Notes: generated by a model from the sequence alone, not told the origin. DNA of 64,000 bases from Sphaeramia orbicularis (GCF_902148855.1 NC_043969.1:30199853-30263852); one strand, 5' to 3'; shown: positions 52,250 through 63,620, counted from the first letter of the stretch. Numbers and translations: made by a program.

Positions 52250-52998
52250 TGGGTGTTTTACTAGATTGTGATCTTAGCTTTGAGCCATACATAAGGTCTG
52301 TTACCAAAACTGGTTTTTATCATTTTAAAAAATATTGCCAGAGTACGACCGTTTCTCTCTCGAGCCAGAGCAGAAACTTTGATACATGCATTTGTCACAA
52401 GTGAAATTGATTATTCTAACGCTCTCCTTTCTGGTCTTCCTAAGAAGACCATTGCATCGCTGCAGCTGCTCCAGAACTCTGCAGCCCGACTGCTGACGAG
52501 GACCAGAAAGAGAGAGCATATGACACCAGTGCTCAGGTCTCTGCACTGGCTCCCTGTGAGCTTCAGGATCGATTTAAAAGTGCTTTTATTGGTTTTTAAA
52601 ACTCTTAATGGTCTTAGCCCTATTTATTTATCTGATTTGCTTTTAACATATGAGCCCTCTCGGACCCTCAGGTCCTCAAGTAGTAATCTCTTAACTGTTC
52701 TTAGAGTCCACACTAAGACTCATGGTGAGGCCTCATTCAGCTTTTATGGCCCCAAATTATGGAACAGCCTACCTGAGGACCTGAGGTCCGCTGCGAGTGT
52801 TCATATTTTTAAAAGTAAACTCAAAACTTATCTTTTTAGGCTAGTTTTTAATTAAACCCTTACTGTAAACTTTATTTTGTTGCTTGTATTTTTATTCGCA
52901 ACCGTGGGAAAGTGGGGGGTTTTGCTGTGAAGCACTTTGTGCTACATGTGCCATGTATGAAAAGTGCTATAGAAATAAAGTTTGACTGATTGATGATG
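52250..52998 (+). mobile_element. 5'-truncated L2-clade LINE, nested in the fold-back element
   Basis: Frame 52379-52855 (158 codons) matches the C-terminal part of fish non-LTR reverse transcriptases: LQLLQNSAARLLTRTRKREH, LRSLHWLPVSFRIDLKVLLL, GPKLWNSLPEDLR. Then a 3' untranslated part with GTGAAGCACTTTGTGC, AGTGCTATAGAAATAAAG and a TGATTGATGATG tail. Flanked by AAGTC at 52245-52249 and 52999-53003, a 5-base target duplication. The catalytic part was never copied in, as is usual for truncated LINE inserts. Confidence 0.8.
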
Positions 52999-53857
52999 AA
53001 GTCAAAACGAGGTACAAAAAGAGGAACATGGTGCAAGTGAAAAAATGCACCACAAAAAACAAAAACAAATGCATACTCATCAAATGTGCCGCAGATAGAG
53101 AAACAATGCAAAGCACAAAACAATGCCAGCCAAGAAAACATCTGTAAACAAAAAATGCTGCATAACCAGTCACCACAACAGAAGTGCTCCAAACTTTCAG
53201 GGGGCGCTCTCAGTGGAACGGTTCAATGGAGAGACACACAGGATGAAGAGAGAGACAGAGAACAGCTGACTGACAGTATTTCAAACTACAGCAAGAACAA
53301 ATTGAAGTTACAGTGTAGCACCATGTGACTTTTATTTGATTATATCTGACACCAGTATGTTGTCTATAAATATATCACTGTACAATGCTGGCCATTTGCA
53401 GGTTTGGAGCACTTCCGTTTCAGTGACTGGTTACGTAGTGTTTTTGTGCTTTGCATCGTTTCACTATTTGCAGAGCATTTGATGATTATGCATTTCTTTT
53501 TGTGTCTTGCAGCGCATTTTTCATTGGCACCACGTTCTTCTTTTTGTACCTCATTTAGACTTGTGTTTGTGAATTTGCATTGTTTCTGTACTTGTAGCTG
53601 CTTTCTCCAACTGAGACACATTGGACCGTTACAGTGTATTTGGCCCTTGATGGCCACCGTAGATATTCTTGCAGTGAAACACAAATTTAGACCTCCACTT
53701 AAAATTTAGGTGACAGACAGTTTCATGGCATGTTCTTACTGATTATTTCTGCTTCAATAAATTAAATGTACTTGAATTGAAGTGGAAATATTAAGCCCTG
53801 CCCCTGCTTCTGCTCCAGCCCTGATGGGTAGTATGAAAGAATAAACACCACCGATAG

Positions 53858-53867
53858 TCAATAAAAG
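53858..53867 (+). promoter_or_regulatory. TATA-like TCAATAAAAG of P6
   Basis: Same element and flanks as P5 and P7, 77-86 bases before ATG 53944. Confidence 0.45.
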
Positions 53868-53943
53868 TGGCTGACATAAACAGTTAAACAGGCACTCCAA
53901 CCTTCTAAATGCCTGGGTTAAGAGCATGACAAGGAGACGTGTC

Positions 53944-56900
53944 ATGCGGGACTTTGTAAATATCAACTTTATGTTTTTACTCTTGTCTTCCTACTTTTCT
54001 CCCTTTGTGTTTTCCACAGTTTCCTCCTCCTGCCATTTACAGGGACAGTTTCACCTAAATGGAATGCACAAAACTGGAGATGTGATTCTAGGGGGCTTGT
54101 TTGAAGTTCACTTTTTCTCTGTGTTTCCTGATTTGTCATTTACAGTTCAGCCTCAACAGATCATCTGCCATGGGTAAGACTGGTATAGAAATTGTAAAAA
54201 GCTTTGAGTGCATGTGGAAAGATCAGTGACATGTAATGAAGATTTTCTTTATCAGATCTTACATTAATTGTAACCTGGTTTGTTTTTAAATTAAAGTAGT
54301 ATAATAATACCTTCCATTAACTGGTTGAAAAACATATCTTTGCATTTGCTTTGACAATGTATTTTTATAAAGTATTATGTAATCACAGAGGTATTTTTGT
54401 GCTAGGTTTGATGTTCTAGGATTCAGGCAGGCCCAGACTATGGCCTTTGCTATTGATGAGATCAACAGAAACAACGAACTACTGCCTAATGTGGCTCTGG
54501 GATATAGTCTGTATGATAACTGTGTCGAACTAGGAGTTGGTTTTCGTGCTGCATTATCATTAGTCAGCGGTCAAGAGAAGCAGTTTGTGTTAGATGACAC
54601 ATGTGTGGGAATCCCTCCAGTCCTGGGGATAGTGGGTGATTCTTCTTCCACACGTTCTATTGCCATCTCCAGTGTGGTAGGTTTGTACCGAGTGCCTATG
54701 GTAAGTTTTTTCCTTTTAATCAACACAACCAACACTTTTCATTACCTATTCATTTGCAGTTAATGAATGATCGTGTGTAAAAAAATAAATAAATAAATAA
54801 AAATAAAAATCTCTATTTTCCAGGTGAGTTATTTTGCAACATGTTCCTGTTTGAGTGACCAGGAAAAGTTTCCATCCTTCTTTCGGACAATTCCAAGTGA
54901 CGCCTTTCAGGTGAGAACACAAATAAAAGACCTGTGAAGGAAAAACTGTGAAGTGTTTTACATTTTTTCCAGTATATGTACTCATTGTAATTTGTATTTA
55001 TTCAGGTGAGTGCTATGATTCAGATTCTTAAACACTTCAGCTGGGCGTGGGCAGGTCTGCTGGTCAGTGATGATGACTATGGACTCCATGCTGCCCGGTC
55101 TTTCCAAGTGGATCTTGCCCAGTCTGGTGTGGGTTGTCTAGCCTACTTAGAGGTTTTACCCTGGGGAGAGAATCCATCTGAACTTAAGAGGATTGTGAAT
55201 GTTATGAGAAAGTCAACGGCTCACGTGGTCATTGCTTTTGCACATGAATCCAACATGATTGACCTTATGGAGGAGGTAATTTTTGATACAACTTCATGTA
55301 TGAAGGAAAAAGAAATAGGAATCAAAACTGTAAAAAAAAAAAAAAAAAAAACATGTTGATAATATTTTTAAGTTGCACTTTCTGTGTCCAGCCCTTGTGT
55401 GCATATAAACTATACAGTAAATCGTAGATGAGGGCTGCAACATGACTAATTGACACACACATTATACAGGTGATGAGGCAGAATGTGACTGGTCTTCAGT
55501 GGATGGCCAGTGAAGCCTGGGCATCAGCCACTGTGTTACAGACTCCACGCCTCATGCCATATCTGGGTGGTACACTGGGTATTGCCATCCGCAGAGGAGA
55601 GATACCAGGACTCAAGGAGTTTTTGTTACAAATACAACCTAACCAGGATTTATTCAACAGTTATGAAAATAATATGGTTAGAGTTTGACCTTGCATTGTT
55701 CATTTTTAGTAAGAATGATACATTTCCATTGTCTTTCACACATATTGACAATGTTTCAGGTAACTCAGTTTTGGGAACACACATTTCAGTGTAAGTTTGC
55801 ACCACCTCCAGTAGGTTGGGTAGAAGCTGGAGGAACACTGTGCACTGGACGAGAAGATCTAGAGAAAGTGGAAACAGAGTTTTTGGATATTACGAACCTT
55901 AGACCAGAGTATAATGTGTACAAGGCTGTGTATGCTCTGGCCTATGCCCTCGATGACATGCTGCGCTGTGAACCAGGTAAAGGACCTTTCAGAGGGAACA
56001 GCTGTGCCAGTTTACAAAGACTGGAGCCATGGCAGGTATGACATCACTGTTTACATTACTTTTTTAATTTGTATTTTTCCACTTAATTTTGTTTTGACTA
56101 AGAACACTTGTTTATATCCACATCTATGATAATGTGAATGTGTTTCATAACGATTGTACAGAAAACCAGATGTAAGTATGAAAAGTGTGACAATTCCATT
56201 GTCCCCCACTCATTTGTTTGCAGCTTGTACATTATTTGCAAAAGGTGAACTTCACCACATCGTTTGGTGATCAGGTATCATTTGATGAAAATGGCGATGC
56301 CCTGCCAATCTATGACATCATGAACTGGTTGTGGCTTCCTGATGGACGGACAGAGGTTCAGACTGTGGGAGAAGTTAAGAAATCGGCCTTCAAAGGGGAA
56401 GAACTCTTACTGGATGAAGATAAAATCTTCTGGAACTTTGAATCCACAAAGGTCTGTCATCTCAGTACTAATTAAAATGTGTCGGACTAACATCATTTCT
56501 GTTGGTTGACAATGATATAATCAGATGTTTGTTCCAGCCTCCCCGGTCTGTGTGCAGTGACAGCTGCCCTCCTGGTACTCGCATGGCCAGAAAGAAGGGG
56601 CAACCAGAGTGTTGTTTTGACTGCATCCTGTGTTCAGATGGAAAAATCAGCAATAAGAGTGGTGAGAGTTTTTTTTCTTTTGATAAATAATAAAGTTTGG
56701 AGACAAAATAAAAACTCACGTTTCAATAATATTTGTACCCTCTCAGACTCCATAGAGTGCACCAGTTGTCCAGAGGATTTCTGGTCCAGTCCCCAGCGTG
56801 ACCACTGTGTTCCTAAGAAAACTGAGTTCCTCTCCTACCATGAGCCTCTGGGTATCTGCTTGACCACTGCATCATTACTGGGTGCAATTATATGTGCTGC

Positions 56901-57660
56901 AGTCCTGGGGATTTTCATTCATCATCGCAAAACACCAATAGTACGAGCCAATAACTCAGAGCTGAGTTTCCATCTTCTGGTGTCTCTTAAACTGTGCTTC
57001 CTGTGTTCACTGTTGTTCATTGGTCGTCCCAGACTATGGACATGTCAACTGAGACATGCAGCGTTTGGGATCAGCTTTGTGCTTTGTGTCTCATGTATTC
57101 TGGTGAAAACCGTGGTGGTTCTGGCTGTATTTAAGGCCTCAAAACCAGGAGGTGGAGCCAGTCTCAAGTGGTTTGGTCCTCTACAGCAGAGAGGCACCGT
57201 TTTAGCTCTTACATCTGTCCAAGCAGCAATCTGCACAGCTTGGCTTGTCTCTGCATCTCCAGCTCCACATAAAAACACTGAATATCATAATGACAAAATA
57301 GTTTATGAGTGTGTAGTTGGGTCCACAGTTGGTTTTGCAGTGTTACTGGGTTATATTGGTTTTCTGGCTATTCTCAGCTTCCTGTTAGCATTTATGGCAA
57401 GGAATCTTCCCGACAACTTCAATGAGGCCAAACTCATTACTTTCAGTATGTTGATCTTCTGTGCTGTGTGGGTGGCCTTTGTCCCTGCTTATGTCAGCTC
57501 TCCAGGTAAATATACAGATGCAGTGGAGGTGTTTGCCATCCTGGCCTCCAGTTTTGGCCTTTTGGTTGCACTATTCGGACCCAAATGTTACATAATCCTG
57601 CTGAAACCAGAGAGAAACACGAAGAAAGTGATCATGGGCAGAGGCACCAACAATTCATGA
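53944..57660 (+). CDS. P6: intact V2R/OlfC-type chemosensory receptor, 876 aa
   Basis: Exons: e1 53944-54173, e2 54406-54700, e3 54824-54910, e4 55006-55275, e5 55470-55676, e6 55760-56035, e7 56224-56451, e8 56538-56661, e9 56747-57660; phases agree and no stop interrupts. Signal peptide [19 protein letters not shown]; ligand domain with [71 protein letters not shown] and the NVT glycosylation site in QNVTGLQWM; linker [10 protein letters not shown] and [11 protein letters not shown]; seven-helix exon ending [16 protein letters not shown]. An in-frame ATG at 53926 would add six residues (MTRRRV); 53944 aligns with the only start of P7. It is the working twin of P5. The intron and exon block 55400-56055 is almost letter-for-letter that of P5. 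Confidence 0.93.
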
Positions 57661-57699
57661 ATCAGAGCAAATAATACTTTATATTTTCTAGTCTCTCTT

Positions 57700-58090
57700 T
57701 GTCTTATTACATTACATTTTTTCGTCCTTTAATTCCAATCCAGTTCAATCCAACTTTGTTCCTAAAGCACATTAAAAACCATACAGTTGGCCTAAGTGCT
57801 GTACACAAACAAAACACATAAAAGTTAGAACACATGTAGGACCGAGAATAGAACCCTTAGGCATGTGACTGGGGATACAGTGGACTCAGCAGCTCCAACA
57901 TGGACACACAAACTTCTGTCTGTTAAGTAGGACCTAAACCACTATAAAGCACCACACTAGATGCTCACCCAGGTCTCCAGGCGTGACAGGAGGACCTTAT
58001 GATCCTCTGGATTGAGGCCAGCGTTAGGTCAACGGAACCAAAACGACTGACCAGAGTCTGTGTCCAAAAGAACACTACAAGAATGTGGCG
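57700..58090 (-). repeat. Degenerate LINE/SINE-like repeat downstream of P6
   Basis: Contains, in complement, motifs common in fish LINE 3' regions, such as CTTCTGTCTGTTAAGTAGGA, CTCCAGGCGTGACAGGAGGA and CTAAGTGCTGTACA. No open frame. Class uncertain. Confidence 0.4.
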
Positions 58091-58179
58091 TGGTGAATGT
58101 GGTGTATTGTTATTGATAAATTATGAAATCAGACTTGCAATAATCAAAACTGTTAAACCCTTTAACTTGTAATAAGTGT

Positions 58180-58185
58180 AATAAA
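58180..58185 (+). terminator. AATAAA downstream of P6, possible polyadenylation signal
   Basis: GTAATAAACCATCAAAA echoes the signals after P4 and P5. It lies about 520 bases past the stop, apparently pushed away by the inserted repeat. Confidence 0.3.
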
Positions 58186-58865
58186 CCATCAAAATAACAA
58201 ATTAAAAGAGAGTACAGTTTTCCGTCTTTGCTACTTTGTTGCCTTTACTTGTAACTGATAAATTAATCTTAAATCACTTGGTCAGTATAATATTTTCTTT
58301 ATTGGGTGCTATTTACATCTTCACCCTGCTTTTGTTACAAGGTTCTTTTCTCCACTTGAAAGGACTTGTTAAATGATGGGTTTCACAAAAAGACACAGCG
58401 GCAATGAGCCTCAGTTGTTTTAATACAGTAAAGATGAGGCTCAATGCCCAATAAGTTTATTCTGCAGTTATAAAAGTGTCTGAATGTCAATAAGATAAGA
58501 CAATAAGTTTAGAGGTCTCTTCAGAAACTATGTTTAGTTTCAGGAGGGGTACATCAACTGTAGCAGTCTCTGTTGGATCTAACTTGTATTCATTTTCATG
58601 CAGCCAGGGTCAAGAGACAGAATGTCATCAAGATGGATTAAATTTTAATCAGACAGATGCAGAGAATCAGTTAAAAATAGACTGGGTAGCACATCACCCA
58701 TTGTATCAGTGAAGTTCTTCCCTCTAGTGGACAATATAATAAACTAAATAAATACATGACTGTGTTCTACTTTTGGATTGCCCTAATCATGTTCATTGTG
58801 TTGTGTGTTTTTGTGGTCAAAGATATTTTCAGCAGATTTCAAATTGCCAGTAATACCGAAGAGGA

Positions 58866-59229
58866 GTAACATGGTGGTGCAGTAGATAGCACTGACGCTT
58901 CACAACAAGAAGGTTCTGGGTTTGATTCCAACCAGGGACCTTTCTGTGTCAAGTTTGCATGTTCCCCCCGTGTTTGTGTGGGTTCTTTTTGTGTTCTCCA
59001 ACTTCCTCCCACCATCCAAAGACATGCACTGATAGGTTAACTGGTCAACCTAAAATTGCTTATAGGTGTGAATGTGAGAGTGATTGGTTGTTTGTCTGTA
59101 TATGTTGGCCCTGCAATGACCTGGTGACTTGTCAGGGTGTACCCATGAGTAGCTGGGATAGGCTCCAGCACCCCCATGACCTTAGTGAGGATAAAGCAGG
59201 TTCAGAGGATGAACAAATTAATGAATGAA
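58866..59229 (+). mobile_element. tRNA-headed SINE-like fish repeat
   Basis: Starts ATGGTGGTGCAGTAGATAGC, has a B-box-like GGTTCTGGGTTTGATTCC near 58912, then the family-typical GGGATAGGCTCCAGCACCCC and GTGAATGTGAGAGTGA, ending in AATGAATGAATAA. Non-coding; the open frame across it is incidental. Confidence 0.6.
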
Positions 59230-59604
59230 TAATATCAGAGAACACTTTTACTTTACAAGGTGAATTGGGATTACGGTAGAAAGTGAGGAATGCTGTTGCA
59301 TCAAATAAAGATTTAACTCATCTGTGTGAAAATATATACTAACTGAACCAATAAAAGCAGGATTTGACAAAAATACCTAATAATTGTGAATAATTGCTGA
59401 ATGTATCAGCAATCACACAGTAATTACTCATAAGCCAACTTACTAACATTGCATTAATTGGAAACTTAATATGGGATAGAAAGTTTTATGACATGTTGTT
59501 GGTGAAATCACTGTGTAGGAAATTAACTGTATTTTTTTTTTACCTTGCCTCTATTTCTGTCCTGGCCCCGATGGGTGGTGTGAGTGATAAAACAATGCTG
59601 CTAG
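59230..59604. other. P7 upstream region
   Basis: No exon. From 59550 it matches the P5 and P6 upstream flanks (CCCCGATGGGTGGTGTGA block). Confidence 0.5.
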
Positions 59605-59614
59605 TCAATAAAAG
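59605..59614 (+). promoter_or_regulatory. TATA-like TCAATAAAAG of P7
   Basis: AGTCAATAAAAGGGTTGACA, 53-62 bases before the ATG at 59667. Confidence 0.45.
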
Positions 59615-59666
59615 GGTTGACACAACAAAAAAGTGAAATGACTCGACTTCAACCAGAGGGAGAGTC

Positions 59667-62600
59667 ATGTGGATATTTTTACATTTCAACTTGATGTTTT
59701 TACTCTTCTCTTCCTATTTCTCTACCACTGTGTTTTCTACAGTTTCTCCCTCATGCAATTTACAGGGACAGTTTCATCTAAATGGGATGCACAAAACTGG
59801 GGATGTGGTACTAGGTGGCCTGTTTGAAGTCCATTTTTTCTCTGTGTTTCCTGATTTGTCATTTACATCTCAACCTCAACAGCTCACCTGCCATGGGTAA
59901 GTGTGTTATAGAAAATGTGGAAAACTTTAAGTGAGAAAAGCAATTATTGAAGATTTTCAGATCTCTTTCTTTTCATATTGAATGTAACCCAGTTTTGTTT
60001 TTAAATTAAAGTAGTATAACAATTCTTTCTATTAACTGATTACAAAACATATCTTTGCATTTGCTATGATAATGTATTTTTGTGAAGTATTATGTAATCA
60101 CAGAGGTATTTTTGTGCTAGGTTTGATGTTCTAGGATTCAGGCAGGCCCAGACTATGGCCTTTGCTATTGATGAGATCAACAGAAACTACGACCTGCTGC
60201 CTAACGTGACTCTGGGATATAGTCTGTATGATAACTGCGTTGAACTAGGAGTGGCATTTCGTGCTGCATTATCATTAGTCAGCGGTCAAGAGAAGCAGTT
60301 TGTGTTAGATGACACATGTGTGGGAATCCCTCCAGTCCTGGGGATAGTGGGTGATTCTTCCTCCACAAATTCTATTGCCATCTCCAATGTTTTAGGTTTG
60401 TACAGAGTGCCTATGGTAAGTTGGATGTTGTATGATCTATAATACAACTTATTAGCTCTAAGTAATTTCTTTTGTAAATACAAAGCAAATTAATGAGTAA
60501 AGATGAGTGTTTTTAAAATGTGTATTTTCCTAGGTGAGTTATTTTGCAACATGTTCCTGTTTGAGTGACCGACAAATGTTTCCATCCTTCTTTAGGACGA
60601 TTCCAAGTGATGCTTTCCAGGTGAAAATGCATGACAGTGCTTCTAAAAATGCAATCAGAAGAAAAACCATGCAGTGGCATTTGTGTTTTCGAGGCTATAT
60701 TGTCTTATCCCTCTGCTGTGTATTAACCAGGTCCGTGCAATGCTTCAGATTCTTAAACACTTCAGCTGGACGTGGGCAGGTCTGCTGGTCAGTGATGATG
60801 ACTATGGACTCCATGCTGCCCGGTCTTTCCAAGTGGATCTGGCTGAGACTGGTGCAGGTTGTCTGGCCTATTTAGAAGTTTTGCCCAAGTCCAACAACCC
60901 AGCTGAATTCAGGAGGATTGTGAATGTTATGAGAAAATCAACAGCTCGTGTGGTCATTGTATTTGCACAGGAGAGCCGTGTGATTCATCTTATGGAAGAG
61001 GTAGACTTTGAATTAAAAAAGAATTCACCAATATGATGTGAACAATATTAATACTGACGTGTTATTTTCTGATTTAGAACTTGTAATACGCAATTCATTT
61101 AAAAGTAATATTACTTTATGGTTCGTTATATTTCATTGCTAAGTGAAGTACCCATTAGGTGAAATGTGTATGCTACTATGTACTACTTTACATACTGTAC
61201 ATACACATTGTAATGCTACTGAAAGAATCACAAATTACACAAGTGGTGAACCATCCCTGCAACACTTCTAAGGACAGAAAACAAAACATTAGACCAATTA
61301 TCCTCCAATGTTGAATATAACTGGAGATTTGATAGTGTGTAATTTTCTTTTCTCTTTTATTTTGCTGTGAACAGGTGATAAGGCAGAATGTGACTGGTCT
61401 TCAGTGGATGGCCAGTGAAGCCTGGACAGCAGCTACTGTGCTCCAGACTCCCCGCCTTATGCCATATCTGGGTGGGACCCTGTGCATTTCCATCCGCCGA
61501 GGTGAACTGCCAGGACTAAGTGACTTCTTGTTACAGACAAGTCCTGCCCAGGACTTCAACACCAGCTATGGAAATAATATGGTGAGACTTGTCAATCTCA
61601 TATCATGTTTGCAAAAATCTAAATGTGGTTATTGTCGGTCACACTTACTCAATATATTTTAGGTGAGGCAATTTTGGGAACACACATTTCAGTGTAAGTT
61701 TGCACCACCTCCAGTAGGTTGGGTAGAAACTGGAGGAACACTGTGCACTGGAAAAGAAGATCTAGTGAAAGTGGAAACAGAATTTTTTGATCTGTCTAAC
61801 TTAAGGGCAGAGTATAATGTGTACAAGGCAGTGTATGCTCTGGCATATGCCCTCAATAACATGTTGCGCTGTGAACCAGGTAACGGACCTTTCAGAGGGA
61901 ACAGCTGTGCCAGCTTACAAAGACTGGAACCATGGCAGGTATTCTGTTTATGGTAAAACATATTTCATTTTAATGCATTACAGCACTTATTAAGAAAATT
62001 AATAAATACCAATTAAAATCAATTATTTTGATTCTATCTTGTTAGAGCAATATGTTGTGACTAAGAACAAGTATTTACAGTGATATCAAAGCTTATTTAT
62101 GGAAGTGTTTTTGTCTGATTTTTGTAAGGTTAGTTTGCTGTACAATAAAAAAACATGTGATGGATTAATGTGATAATTACATTGTCACTTTTCTAATGTT
62201 TGCAGCTTGTACATTATTTACAAAAGGTGAACTTCACCACTTCATTTGGTGATCAGGTATCATTTGACAAGAATGGCGATGCCCTACCAATCTATGACAT
62301 CATGAACTGGTTGTGGCTTCCTGATGGACGGACAAAGGTTCAGACTGTGGGAGAAGTGAAGAAATCAGCCTTCAAAGGGGAAGAACTCAGACTTGATGAA
62401 GACAAAATCTTTTGGAACTTTGAATCCAAAAAGGTCTGTGCTGTGTTCCCATTGTTTACCCAAATTAATAGTAGATAGAGGTAACAATGATATGATATGT
62501 TTGTTCCAGCCTCCCCGCTCAGTGTGCAGTGAGAAATGCCCTCCAGGTACTCGCAGGGCCAGAAGAAAAGGGGAACCAGAGTGTTGCTTTGATTGTATTC

Positions 62601-63620
62601 TTTGCTCTGAGGGACAGTTTAGCAATGAGACCGGTGGGTATTTTCTTAAAATTCTACAGTTTTGAGACAAAGTAAATGTAAATTTCAAAAATGCCCATAT
62701 TTTCTTCAGACTCCATGGAGTGCACCAGTTGTCCAGAGGATTTCTGGTCCAGTCCTCAGCGTGACCACTGTGTTCCTAAGAAAACTGAGTTCCTCTCCTA
62801 CCATGAGCCTCTGGGTATCTGCTTGACCACTGCATCATTACTGGGTAAATTTATATGTGCTGCAGTCCTGGGAATTTTCATTTATCATCGCAAAACACCA
62901 ATAGTACGAGCCAATAACTCAGAGCTGAGTTTCCATCTTCTGGTGTCTCTTAAACTGTGCTTCCTGTGTTCACTGTTGTTCATCGGTCGTCCCAGACTAT
63001 GGACATGCCAGCTGAGACATGCAGTGTTTGGGATCAGCTTTGTGCTTTGTGTCTCATGTATTCTGGTGAAAACCGTGGTGGTTCTGGCTGTATTTAAGGC
63101 CTCAAAACCAGGAGGTGGAGCCAGTCTCAAGTGGTTTGGTCCTCTACAGCAGAGAGGCACCGTTTTAGCTCTTACATCTGTCCAAGCAGCAATCTGCACA
63201 GCTTGGCTTGTCTCTGCATCTCCAGCTCCACATAAAAACACTGAATATCACAATGACAAAATAGTTTATGAGTGTGTAGTTGGGTCCACAGTTGGTTTTG
63301 CAGTGTTACTGGGTTATATTGGTTTTCTGGCTATTCTCAGCTTCCTGTTAGCATTTATGGCAAGGAATCTTCCCGACAACTTCAATGAGGCCAAACTCAT
63401 CACTTTCAGTATGTTGATCTTCTGTGCTGTGTGGGTGGCCTTTGTCCCTGCTTATATTAACTCTCCTGGTAAATATGCAGATGCAGTGGAGGTGTTTGCC
63501 ATCCTGGCCTCCAGTTTTGGTCTCTTAGTTGCGCTGTTTGGACCCAAATGTTATATAATCCTGTTAAAACCAGAGAGAAACACAAAGAAAGCCATCATGG
63601 GTAGAGGCATTGTAACATAA
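59667..63620 (+). CDS. P7: intact V2R/OlfC-type chemosensory receptor, 875 aa
   Basis: Exons: e1 59667-59896, e2 60121-60415, e3 60534-60620, e4 60731-61000, e5 61375-61581, e6 61663-61938, e7 62206-62433, e8 62510-62633, e9 62710-63620; phases agree and no stop interrupts. Signal peptide [18 protein letters not shown] about residues 7-25; ligand domain to about 520 ([60 protein letters not shown]); NCD3G linker about 532-585 ([20 protein letters not shown]); seven helices from about 605, with third-loop and helix-6 signature [20 protein letters not shown]. Close to P6 in exon 2 but differing in exons 4-5 ([36 protein letters not shown]), the part of the flytrap that meets ligand, so its odour range may differ. 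The upstream flank is shared with P5 and P6. Only one plausible start codon. Confidence 0.94.

Larger units (their letters stand above)
51490..53660. mobile_element. Long inverted-repeat (fold-back) DNA element, with two nested insertions
   Basis: Starts ACGGTGGCTGACAAGGGCC and ends with the complement of ACGGTGGCCATCAAGGGCC. The left arm (51490-53194 less insertions, about 300 bases) and right arm (53401-53660, about 260) match in inverted orientation throughout, for example ATGAGGTACAAAAAGA-type, ATGCAAAGCACAAAA and AGTGCTCCAAAC stretches. The central 206 bases are unique. Absent from the paralogous P4-P5 spacer at about 45900. No transposase seen; superfamily unknown. Confidence 0.75.

Noticed and set aside
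52379-52855. 158-codon frame as a host gene
   Set aside because: The sequence is the C-terminal tail of a LINE reverse transcriptase with LINE 3' end and target duplication.
58905-58930. B-box-like sequence suggestive of a tRNA gene
   Set aside because: No cloverleaf can be folded around it and the surrounding sequence is a dispersed SINE-like repeat.
62885-63241. A 77-118 codon antisense open frame recurring opposite the last exon of every plus-strand receptor (also at 25004, 31781, 37484, 44328, 49279, 57045)
   Set aside because: Its conservation follows from near identity of the sense exon. It has no separate start context, domain or third-base pattern of its own; treated as a shadow.
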